DNA of 11,253 nucleotides from Jimgerdemannia flammicorona. Lineage: Eukaryota > Mucoromycota > Endogonomycetes > Endogonales > Endogonaceae. Every line of letters starts with the position of its first letter. The stretch's first letter is position 1. A program made the translations under genes and the position numbers. This document shows, one piece after another, positions 1-9,000 of the stretch. The notes under the pieces were generated by a model that was given only the letters and a program-made list of their open reading frames with translations, had not been told where the DNA came from and made no database searches. Location: contig RBNI01006514.1 in the NCBI GenBank assembly GCA_003990745.1, positions 1 to 11,253 on the forward strand. Reading direction: 5' to 3'.

Positions 1-2200
1 TCACATTCCTCCGCAGGACATGCCACCACACCACCCAGAACTTGGGGGGCAGCCACTGCCTCACCCTTTTGCTCCAGAGCCAGATTCCATTCCAGTCCCA
101 CTCCTCACCGATTCCGACTCTCTGCCACACTTCAGGCCACAGGTCTACACCTAGACCACGCAGACACTCTAGGCCCTCTCCAAGCTTAAAGTCCTCCACC
201 GGGACACTACCGAGCAACAACCTGTCCCACCGCCACATCTGTGGTCCCCAATCCTCCTCGGCCTCATCACCTCGCCACCGAAGTCCAATCTTCTTCGCGC
301 TATCCACTACCCCCCACCAGAAACCCATAAACCGCACCCTCCTGCTCCCCTCCATGGCCACCATTGTGAGCAAATCACCCGAGTCACCACGTGGGGAGTA
401 CCGAACCTCCCACAAGCGCTGCATGAGTGGCACCCACTCCCGACCACGAAGCTCACTAGCTCTTCTCAACCACCAAGCTCTAAGGCATAGGAGCCGCTTA
501 GGAAAGTCCACTAAGCCTAGCCCACCTCTTTCCAAGGGCAGTGTGAGCACCTCCCAACCGATCTGACTCTGCCTCCCTCTCCAGATCCACGACCTCACCA
601 TCTTCAACAGCCCCTTGACCACCCATGGTGGAAAATCCAAATGATAACCAACATACCACAGCTTGGGCATCCAATACACATTCAGCACCATCACCCTTCC
701 AGCCAGGGACATATGCCGGCCTCCCCAGCGCAGCAGAACATTTCCCCACTCTAACAATTTATGATCCCACCACACCCGGGGGAGAAGGGATCCGAACACC
801 GAGAAGTAGATCCCCAAATACCGCACTGGCTCTCCAGCTGGTACCACTGTCCCAATGACCTCGCCACCAACAATTCCGGCACCTAGCACTAGAGTCTCAC
901 ACTTGTGCCAGTTCAGCTTAGCCCCGGAGCCCCTCTCATACCATTCCACAGACCTCTGTAACTCCCCCACATCCACCAGAGAGCCCAGCCCGACCACCAT
1001 GTCATCTGCAAAGGCCCCCACCTTCCAATTAACTCCTAGAATGTCCAAACCCCCAATCTGATGCCGAATTCGGTCCAGTAGAGGCTCCAGAGAAAGGGCA
1101 TACAATATGGGCGACAAGGGATCCCCTTGGGGCACCCCTCGTCCCAGGGGGAAGGTCACCCCCCTATGGCCATTAACAACTAGTGCTGCCTGACTGTCCT
1201 CCAAGAGGCTGATCAGCGATCCTCGGAACCCTGGTGGGATACCAATCCGTTTCAGCACCCCCTCCAGCCATACCCTCCACACTCGGTCATAAGCCTTCTC
1301 CTGGTCCAAAAACACCAACCTGCCATCAACTCCTGCTGCCCGGGCACCCTCAATCACTCCATGAACCCAAGCTATCCCATCTCTAATCAACCGCCCACCG
1401 ACAAACCCACGCTGCTCCACCCCAAGCACCTGCTGAGCGATTTCTTGCAGCCTCAACACTAAGATCTTGGTCACCAATTTGCGGTCCATGTCAAGAAGCA
1501 TAATCGGCCGCCAGTTCTTCCAGTCCTCACGCCTCCCCTTATCCTTGTAGAGCAAGGATACTAGCCCTAAGCGCTGTCCCCCAATCCAGGCACCAGATCG
1601 AAGAACTTCACTACACATAGCAGTCATCTCCTCAAGCACCTCCCCGACTCCAGCCATTTTCTGCCAAAAATCCCAGGGAAGCCCATCCTCTCCTGGTGCA
1701 GTCTCTTTACTCGTCGAGGCCATAACTCTGCCAATCTCCTCACCACCCACTAGGTCTCCTAATGTCCCAAGTCCCTCCGCAGGGTTCGGTACCCAATCCC
1801 CCAGCTGCCTCTCAATGTCCATAGCATCTATCCCTCCTTCTTCCTCACTCCACAAATTCCCCCACCTGTTCCGCAATAATCCCAGAATTGCTAGTGACCC
1901 CACCACCAGCTCGCCGTTCATGTCCAGAACCCCCTCCCACTGCTGCCTCACTTGTCGCGCTTGCAATAACCTTGATAAAAACCTTGTAGGTCTTTCCCCT
2001 TCCTCCAGTCCCTGCCACTGCAAGCGGGCCACCATTCCCTGAAGCTTCACCTCCTCCTCCTTCCGTAATACTCCTTTAAGCTCGTCGACCTCCTGTCGAA
2101 TTCGCACAATACGCCAATCAGTCACCTCTCCATCCTCCAGCACCCCTGCCCATCTCCCCATAAGTGCTACCAGACGCCGGGAGGCCCACAGCACCCTCCG
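1..2200 (-). CDS. Copy A reverse transcriptase segment, uninterrupted 733-codon frame
   Basis: I read this frame triplet by triplet from 2200 to 2 and found no stop; it has no end inside the window. It holds the full RT domain in order: APGEDGLPW (about 1673-1696), the NWRPIMLLDMD fingers block, QRGFVGGRLIRD, motif A LDQEKAYDRV (1280-1309), motif B GVPQGDPLSP (1109-1138), motif C FADD (1001-1012, the catalytic Asp pair), NWHKCETLVLG, and the primer-grip-like YLGIY (806-820). Beyond about position 780 comes the thumb and C-terminal region, with WGGRHMSLAGRV, PKLWYVGYH and a tryptophan-dense tail ending in VVWWHVLRRNV at the edge. All catalytic residues expected of a LINE RT are present. Copy B is colinear throughout. 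The missing end would be expected to hold the C-terminal zinc-binding motif. Confidence 0.93.
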
Positions 2201-3121
2201 TCATCGCTGAATACACTTCCCTTTTCCTGCCTCCCTCCAATACCTCTGGGCAGTTGCCTTTAGTCTTCGCCAACGGTCTCCAATTCCCAAGCCCTGTTCC
2301 CGCCACTGACTAACATTCCCAACCACCTCCGACTCCCAGCCCTCCCACAATGCCCTATCCTCCAACAAAGAGGAATTTAGCTGCCAATGTCCAGGCCCAT
2401 CCTCATTTCCCCCAAACCTCCCCCTACCAAGCAGCCCCCAGTAATCAGACCACAGACACCATATCACATCCAGCACCGACCAAACATCTGCTCCCTAACA
2501 CTCTGCCGTCAGAATCCAGTCAATCCTGGAACCCAGCCCTGCCGCCCAGTGGGTGTATACCCGCCGATCGGCCCAAAGGTGACTTCCTGAGTCCACTAAA
2601 GAACACAATCGCTCTATTTCCAGCCAGTCCCCCATCCCACCACTTTCTCCCCGCACACCTCTACCACCATCAGTCCTATCTTTCACCTTATCCCGAACCA
2701 TGTTGAAGTCACCCCCCATACAATCTAAGCCAACTTCTCCCAATACACCAGCCTCTTTCAATCGGCGAATCCAATTCACTCTCTCCCCTCTTTCAGCTGG
2801 GCAGTAACATGACCCAACCATCAACGAGCCCTGTCCAGGCCTCCTCCACAAACCCCACACCACCCGAGACCCCCAATGTCCAATGTCCACAATATCCCCC
2901 AACCCTCTCCGAACAAGAATACATACTTTCCCCCTCCATACTGCCATGCCCCCCCATTCCTTAGTCCAATCCTGTAAGTCCACCTCCTCCTCATATCGAA
3001 CATCCTGTAGTAAGAAGAGGTCCGCATCCAGTCCCTTGAGCCAACCAAAAATGAACTTCCTCCTTGCTGCCCCCCGTAACCCATTAACATTCAATGAGAA
3101 TATCCTGGTTGTACTGTTCAT
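1..3121 (-). pseudogene. Copy A ORF2: endonuclease-reverse transcriptase, two stops, runs off left edge
   Basis: ORF2 encodes the enzyme that nicks target DNA and copies element RNA at the nick. I chose the ATG at 3121 because the same start, followed by MNSTT.IFSLNVNG, exists in copy B at 9271. In-frame TTG at 3151 lies upstream but is not shared. About 1,040 codons are in the window. Endonuclease landmarks are NVNG (residues 11-14), LLQDVR (37-42, Asp40 where Glu is usual), GDFN (137-140), YTHW and SRIDWIL (189-203), and SDY at 225-227, where copy B keeps SDH. The frame is closed by TAG at 2495-2497 (Trp in copy B) and TGA at 2201-2203 (Arg in copy B). Everything from 2200 to 2 is open. Tryptophan is very frequent. 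I call it a pseudogene because of the stops; readthrough cannot be excluded. Confidence 0.92.
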
Positions 3122-3152
3122 ATTGAAGAAATGTTGAATTGACTCTCCCAAC
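3122..3152 (-). other. ORF1-ORF2 spacer of copy A
   Basis: Thirty-one bases separate the ORF1 stop (3153-3155) from the ORF2 ATG at 3121. Copy B has 30 bases in the same place (9272-9301). ORF2 lies in a different frame from ORF1 and its frame is open upstream only to 3166. The short, length-conserved gap suggests that ORF2 is translated by termination and re-initiation, but this is inference; no other signal is visible in it. Confidence 0.6.
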
Positions 3153-5075
3153 CTAGTACTCCATGCTCATCTCATCTCCAGCCAGATCCAAGCGCCTTTC
3201 CGCCTCCAAGTCTCCCTCCACAGTAGCCTGAGCATCCAGTGCCTCCAAGATTTCCTGGCATTCCACTCCATCCACAACCTCCATATCTGACCGGTAATCC
3301 AGGCAGACCGCGTGCCACTTCTCCAGTCTCTTCCTCGAATTCCACAAGAAGAGCGCCCTGTCGCTTGCAATCTTCCAGAGCTCCTCCTCCCGCTGATCAT
3401 CCACCTGATATTCAACAGATTCCAAGAGGACAGCCAGGATCTCATTCCTCATCTTCCTCGGCACCTCCTCCCCTCACAGAATCTCCTCCCAATGCCTCTC
3501 CTCCATCACCCGGAAGTCCTCACCCCCCAACTCTTCTGCCGCCACCCCTTCCAGGGTCTTCCACATCCACTTTTCCTCATCCACTGCCTCCGCCGCACTC
3601 TGTGCGATACAGCCCCCATCTACCTCCAGGTCCATCAGTGTGCTCCTCCTCACCGACTCATCCCACTCCTCATCTGGCACATCCATCAGCTCCTCCTCCC
3701 CCTCTGCCCCACCCGGAACACTATACTGAGGGCGTACACCCTCACCCATTTCCTCATCCACCACCAACACACCTTTCTCCGCTATCCTTCCTCCAATCAG
3801 AGCCCCACCTTGGGCTAAATCTCCCCCCTCGGCCCAAGCGCTCTCCCGCAACCCTGTAGTGCCTTCTTCTGAGCTCCCACTGGTCCTTCCCCCACCCAAC
3901 CTCGCCAGCAACTCCTTCTGTATTTTCCTCCCCTGCATCTTCTCCCAAACCTCTTTCTCCATCCAGACCTTCTTCCCATCCACCTCCCCTACCACTGTCC
4001 TGGCCTCAAACTCCTTCCAGGCCAATCTCCTCCTTGCAACTGCCCCTTCCAGATCCTCCAGCGCCTCCAATAGGTCCTCCTCCTCCTCCTGGGTCCCCTT
4101 CACCCTCACGACCTTACACTCCACTGGCCCCCATCTTAGCATCGCCGGCCAGTCCCTTGACCTTCCCGTATTCTCCTTCCCAAACAGCCTCACCCTGACG
4201 TTGATGTCACCTGTCCAAAGCACAGTGCCCTCCCAGACCTTGAACCCAACATCCACTATCTCGCCATACTCCTTAATCGCCTCCACAATGAACTCTCTGG
4301 TCCTCGCCTTCGACACAGTTGGGAGATCCAACACCATCAACTGCACCACCCGAGGGTCCCAGCGCATGCACCGGGCCATCGGAACAACCACCCCGCCAAC
4401 CATCACCCCCTTCTCCATGGCTGCCAACAGGTCGTCTTCCTCCTCAAACCCCACCTCTACCCCCTCCTTTCCCCTCAAGAACTTTACTGAGGCTGCTCCC
4501 TTAGCCTCCTGTACCACCAGCCCCAAGATCATCCTCGCCGTCACCGCCAAGCCCCGGAAGCACATAGTGACTGTGAATTTCGACCTCGACTTCTTGAGTA
4601 ATGGGGCTGACACCATGCCCATCACGCCATCTGCCAGGTCCCTGGGCCTCGTGCCCCCTCCCAGCCCCGTATCGCCAACCACCGTCACATCTGGATTTTT
4701 TGCCAGATCCCCAGTCACAGCCCCATCAGCAGTCACAGCCCCATCTCCAGCCCCTACTCCGGCTCCCACCCTACCACCAGTGGTACCCCTGGGCACACCG
4801 CCCTGTCCTCTAGCAGCCGTCATCGAAGCCTTCCCCAGGCCCAGCCAACCATCTAGACCAGAAGCCATCTTCCCCATTCGGACCGTGTCAGCAAAGGTCA
4901 ACCTCTCCCCTCCTCTCTGCCTCAGACCACCCCTTCCTCCACCGCCGGTGCCTCTGCTCACCCTCGAGGCCTCTGGCATCCCCAAACCATCACCTCTCCT
5001 CCCCACCTGCTGCCAGCCAAAGGCATTGTCACCCCCCTGGCCAGTACGCTCACCAGTTTGATCAGTGCTGTCCAT
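3153..5075 (-). pseudogene. Copy A ORF1: RNA-binding ORF1p-like protein with one in-frame TGA
   Basis: This is the first cistron, expected to make the nucleic-acid-binding chaperone of the LINE particle. It has 640 codons, all sense except TGA at 3474-3476 (codon 534). The start ATG at 5075 follows a leader shared with copy C. In order: a Gly/Arg-rich, probably disordered N-terminus (about 1-60), a conserved FADTV..G..ASGLDGWL block (61-80), a low-complexity Gly/Ala stretch with an 18-nt duplication, a first RRM-like unit (about 166-234, with FRGLAV and GVEVGFEEE), a second (about 240-327, with DPRVVQLMVLDLP and GEIVDVGF), a charged helical region (328-395) and an acidic region. Past the stop, the frame stays open and aligns with copy B (NEILAV, the REEE helix, EMSMEY end), so the true protein reached the stop at 3153-3155. 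I see no CCHC knuckle. RRM assignments are by pattern only. Confidence 0.88.
4713..4748 (-). repeat. Two-unit 18-bp imperfect tandem repeat in ORF1
   Basis: The unit agtcacagccccatc (plus strand) occurs at 4713-4727 and again at 4731-4745, a period of 18 bp. It encodes the repeated Gly-Ala-Val-Thr peptide in ORF1 of copy A. The period is a multiple of three, so the frame is kept. Copies B and C have one corresponding unit, so this looks like a replication-slippage duplication specific to copy A. Confidence 0.7.
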
Positions 5076-5163
5076 GTTGCTAGTCGTCCATCACCAAAAA
5101 CATTGTAAAAAGTGTTGCCTGAGTCTTGTGTCACCCGAATGGTACTGGTGAAAAGGAGGCCCT
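5076..5163 (-). promoter_or_regulatory. 5' leader (UTR) of copy A
   Basis: From CCAGTACCATTCGGGT (minus strand) to the ORF1 ATG, this leader aligns without gaps over 72 nt to the region upstream of copy C's ORF1 (5989-6060). The sequences flanking the two leaders are unrelated: ORF1 of C in one case, ORF2 of B in the other. The leader therefore belongs to the element downstream of it. LINE 5' UTRs often hold an internal promoter, but I see no recognisable promoter motif. The 5' end is probably at the AGGGC around 5159-5163, where three or four bases are ambiguous with copy C. Confidence 0.7.
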
Positions 5164-5988
5164 AAATCTGACATCTACCACCTCGCCGTATTCTGCCATG
5201 AAGTCCTCAACCCTCTTTCTTGTCTCCATTGCTCTCACCATCAGCACTCCTTTCACCAGCAATTGGACCACCCTGGGGTCCCACTTCAGACAGCATGCCA
5301 TCAGAACACACACCTCTCCAACCACCAATCCAACCTTCAATGCCTCCTTCAATGGTACTGCCTCCTCAAAACCAACCTCCACCCCCTCCAGGCCCTTTAA
5401 AAACTTCACGGATGCAGCCCCTACCACCTGCTTAGTGATGAGCCCCTGCACCATTTTCACCATCACCGCTAGGCCCCGGAAGCACAGTGTAACTGCGAAT
5501 GCAGAGATCGATTTTTTGAGCAACGGGGCCACCGCCAGACCCATTACACCATCTGCCAAGTCCCCTTGTCATCTAAGCCTCAGCCGCTCAGCCTCACCAT
5601 CAGCCCTCACATCTGGATTTTTTTCCAGATCAACAGTCCCACTGCCATCAGCAGTCACACTCCCCCCAGCCGCTACTCCCCCAGCTCTACTGCCCCCTCT
5701 TCCAAGGGTTGCTCCCCCCTGCACCGGTACCTTCTCCTTCTCAGTCTCCTTGTCCTTTCTCAGCCAGCCCTCCAGCCCTGATGCCTGTTGTCTCCCCTTC
5801 ACCATCTCCGCGAAGCTCGCTCTCCCAGATCCAAAGCCTCCACTACCTTCTCCACCCCTTCCACGTCCACCAGCCAGCAGCCCCCTCATACCTCTCCCCA
5901 GGCCCAGACCCCGCCCCACCTGCTGCCAGTCGAAAGCGCTTGGGCCACCCTGCCCAGTATGCACCTCAGGTTGCTTATCGATCGCCAT
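5164..5988 (-). pseudogene. Copy C ORF1, N-terminal part with one in-frame TGA
   Basis: This is the start of the same RNA-binding ORF1 protein as in copies A and B. The ATG at 5988 begins MAIDKQPEVHTGQGG, matching the TGQGGDNAF and WQQVG region of copy A. The frame is open through the Gly-rich N-terminus, RASFAEMV..RQQASGLEGWL and EKNPDV, closes at TGA 5569-5571 (Arg, AGA, in copy B), then continues in the same frame through the first RRM-like unit and into the second, up to EYGEVVDVRF. After that, the codons belong to the leader of copy A and a stop follows at 5131-5133. About 275 of some 620 codons are kept. There is no frameshift, so decay is mild compared with copy B. Confidence 0.88.
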
Positions 5989-6074
5989 GTTGTTAGACTC
6001 TTTTCACCAAAAATGATGTTGTAAGTACTCTCCAAAGGTTGTGTAACCCGAATGGTACTGGAAAGAGATGCCCC
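5989..6074 (-). promoter_or_regulatory. 5' leader (UTR) of copy C
   Basis: This is the counterpart of the leader before copy A's ORF1: the 72 nt before the ATG align without a gap, including CAGTACCATTCGGGT at the far end and a TTTTTGG-TGA block 15 nt before the start codon. Upstream lies ORF2 of copy B. The outer boundary (GGGGGGC near 6069-6074) is approximate because of the run of G residues. Confidence 0.7.
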
Positions 6075-9000
6075 CCTCCTGCCCTACATTATGGCACTCC
6101 TCACAGTCGAAGCAACCTCCTATGATAAGGTGCTCTGAGTGAAAGTTGAGCATAACATTCCTCTGCAGTATGTGCCACCAGACCACCCAGTACTTTGGCA
6201 GCATCCACTTTTTCACTGCAGCACTCCAGGTCCACACACCATGCCAGTCCCACTCTTTGCCAATTCCAACTCCTTGCCAACTGCTAGGCCACAGATCCTG
6301 GCCCAGTTCCCTTTGGCATTCCATTCCATCACCAATGTCAAACTCAATTAAAGGAGCGCCACCCAGCAGTATATGATCCCATCTCCACATTGCTGGGTCC
6401 CAATCCTCCTTCCCTTCATTCCCCTGCCAATGAATTCCAATGCGGTGCACCCCTTCTGCTATCCCCCACCAAAATTCTTTATATCGCAGTTGCTTAGTGC
6501 TCTGAAGTCCAACCAATGAGAGGAGATCACCAGTCGAGCCCCTTAGTGATATCTGTCTCTCCCAGATCTTCTGTAGCAGAGGAACCCAACCACCTCCTCT
6601 CAATTCCACTGCCCTCTTTAGCCACCATGCTTGCAAGTAATGCAACTATTTTGGAAAGTCAACCAGCCCAAGACTACCTCTCACCACTGGTAGGGACAAG
6701 GTCTCCCAACCAATCTGACTCTGCCTTCTAGCCCAAATCCATCCCTTTACTGACTTCACCAATCGCTTCACCACCCAGGCCAGGAAGTCCAGATGATATG
6801 CCAGGTACCACAACTTTGGCAGCCAGTAGACATTCAAAATTGAGACCTGTCCTGCCAGAGAAAATTGTCTTCCCCCCCAACTCTGCAGGGCCTCCTCCCA
6901 GATTCCAATCCTCTGCTCCCACCAAAGCCTGGACAGAATTGACCTGTAGACCAACAAATAGATGCCCAAGTACCACACTGTTTCACCTGTGGGGACAATT
7001 GTTCCTATAACCTCCCCTCCCACCAGACTATTGCCGAGCACCATTGTTTCACACTTATGCCAATTCAGCTTTGCTCCAGAGTTCTCCTCATACCACTCTA
7101 CAGTCTTCTTGAGCTCTTCAACATCAGCAATCGAACCCAAACCAACCACTATGTCGTCAGCAAAGGCCCCAACTTTCCATCCTATGCCAAAGACAGAGAG
7201 TCCTTCTATCCTCTACCTAATTCTATCCATAAGGGGTTCCAGGGAGAGAGCATACAGAATGGGGAACAGTGGGTCCCCCTGGGGTACCCCTCTATCTAAG
7301 GGGAATACTACCCCTCTATGACCATTACACATGAGCGCCACCCTACTCCCTTCAGTAGGCTGACCATTGCTGACCGGAATTGGGTCAAAACCCCCATTCT
7401 ATCCAAAACTTTCACCAGCCAGACTCTTCACACCCGGTCGTAAGCCTTCTCCTGGTCCAAGAAGACTAGATGCCCATCCAGTCCACAGGCCCTTGCCCCT
7501 TCAATAACTCCATGTACCCAGGTAGTGCCATCCCTGATGAGCCAACCACCCACAAATCTCCTCTGCTCAATACCCACAACTTGCTGGGCCACCTTCTATA
7601 GTCTTGCCACCACCACCTTAGTCATCAACTTTCTGTCCATATCTAGTAACATTATTGGTTGCCAGTTCTTCCAATCCTCCTACCTTCCTTTGTTTTTATA
7701 AAGCAGCATCACCAGCCCAAGGTCCTGCTCCCCCACCCACCTCCCAGTCTGTAGAATGAAGTCGCACAATGCCATCATCTCTCCCATAACCCCTGGGACT
7801 CCAACCATTCACTTCCAAAAGTTCCAGGGCAGACCATCCTCTCCAGGTGCTATACCTGGTGTTGTCGCAGCAAGAACCTGGTGGATCTCAATTTCCTGTA
7901 CAAGCATCACCAGGTTACCTAGCCCCTCAACTTGTGGTGGGTGCCAATCCTCCAATGTTTGGTCAATAGTTGTGGCATCTGCCCCACCCTCCTCCTCACT
8001 CTACAATCCACTCCATCTCTCCTTCAGCAATCCAAGAATGTTCTGTACACCATGCACCAGTGTACCATCTGAGTCTAACATCTCTTCCCACCATTACTGT
8101 ACCCGCCTCACCCTGAGAGCTCTTGTAAGAAACTTGGAAGGCCTCTCCCCCTCCTCCAGATCCTGCCAGCGGAGCCATGCTGCCAAGCTCTGTACCCTTG
8201 CCTCTTCCTCATCCCGCAGCACCTGTTGTAGTTCCCCAATCTCCATTCTCACCCTCATTGACCTCCAATCTTCTTCTCCCTCCAACATCCTCAACCTCAC
8301 CCACTCCTCCAGAGCCTAGTCAATTTAGTAGAAGCCCAATGCACTCTATGCCTCCTCTGCTTCCCTGCCTTCTTGCCAGCCTCACTCCAGTAAATCTTGG
8401 CCATCTCCTTCATTCTTATCTACTGAACCCCAACTGAGGTACCTTCCTGCTGCCAGTTCTCCACTCTCAGCTGAATGTCCTTAGCCCACTCATCCCACTG
8501 GGTCTTGTCATCTAACAAAGAGGAATTGAGGCATCAATGTCCAGGCCCATTCCCACTTCCCCCAAAGCACCCCTGTCCCAAAAGCCCCCAGTGATCCGAC
8601 CATGGACACCATTCCACCTCCAGTGACTTCCAAACATCTAGGCCCCAGCAGCTGGCTGTCAGAATCCAATTGATTCTTGTCCCCAGACCCTCTGCCCAAT
8701 GTGTATAAACCCTCCTATTCCCCCAGCACTCCCTACCAGTGTCTACCAGTGTACTTAATCTTTCGACCTCCTCCCATACCACCAGTCCTCCACTTCTGCT
8801 CTCAGCACCTCATCCTCCATCTGTTCTATCTAATAGTATGTCCCAAACCATATTGAAATCTCCCCCAAGCATGTCCACCCCTGCCTCTATAAGGCTCCCA
8901 CTCTCCTGTAAACCTTTTACCCACTCTATTTGCTCACCCCATACCGCAGGACAGTAGCAGGAGCCAACTGTAACTGGCTCCCAGCCTGTACAAATCCACT

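Larger units (their letters stand above)
1..5163 (-). mobile_element. Copy A: near-intact LINE (non-LTR retrotransposon), 3' end outside window
   Basis: This is a bicistronic non-LTR retrotransposon read leftward: a leader of about 88 nt, ORF1 (5075-3153), a 31-nt spacer, then ORF2 (3121 to beyond position 1). ORF2 carries an APE-like endonuclease followed by a reverse transcriptase, the order typical of L1/Tx1-group LINEs. Only three in-frame stops break it (3474-3476, 2495-2497, 2201-2203) and no frameshift was found over about 5 kb, so it is much younger than copy B. The right boundary is where similarity to the ORF1 of copy C stops and the shared leader begins. By alignment to copy B, the left edge falls about 30 codons before the point where B's ORF2 is itself interrupted. 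The 3' UTR, tail and target-site duplication are therefore not visible. No long terminal repeats are present. Confidence 0.93.
5164..6074 (-). mobile_element. Copy C: 5' fragment of a LINE, split by copy A
   Basis: Only the leader and the first part of ORF1 are present. The coding part closely resembles copy B (shared ITKQVVGA, KFLKGLEGVEVGFEE and RKRVEDFMAEYGEVVD) and is clearly more distant from copy A, so B and C form one subfamily. Similarity to ORF1 ends at GATTTAGGG on the minus strand (about 5160-5168), exactly where copy A's leader begins. Ordinary LINE truncation removes the 5' end, whereas here the 5' end is kept and the 3' part is missing. This fits interruption by copy A, with the remainder of C expected beyond A's 3' end. 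Confidence 0.85.

Noticed and set aside
3239..3859. Overlapping plus-strand frames rich in Pro and His
   Set aside because: They lie opposite the acidic C-terminal coding region of ORF1, where GAG/GGG codons read as CTC/CCC. Composition explains them.
4689..4708. A-run on the coding strand as a programmed frameshift site
   Set aside because: ORF1 stays in one frame on both sides in A and C, and no useful overlapping frame begins there.
3859..5061. Long plus-strand open frame (400 codons) opposite ORF1 of copy A
   Set aside because: It is a shadow of ORF1. The protein is Pro/Ser/Thr-rich low complexity with no domain, and the minus-strand frame is conserved in copies B and C.
5126..6016. Plus-strand open frame of 296 codons spanning copy C and the start of copy A's leader
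   Set aside because: It is antisense to ORF1 of copy C and crosses the A/C junction, so it cannot be an inherited gene.
6004..6060. QYHSG...FW as the genuine C-terminus of copy B's ORF2
   Set aside because: Provisional: the same stretch lies before copy A's ORF1 after an unrelated upstream sequence, so it more likely belongs to the downstream element's leader. Sequence left of the window would settle it.
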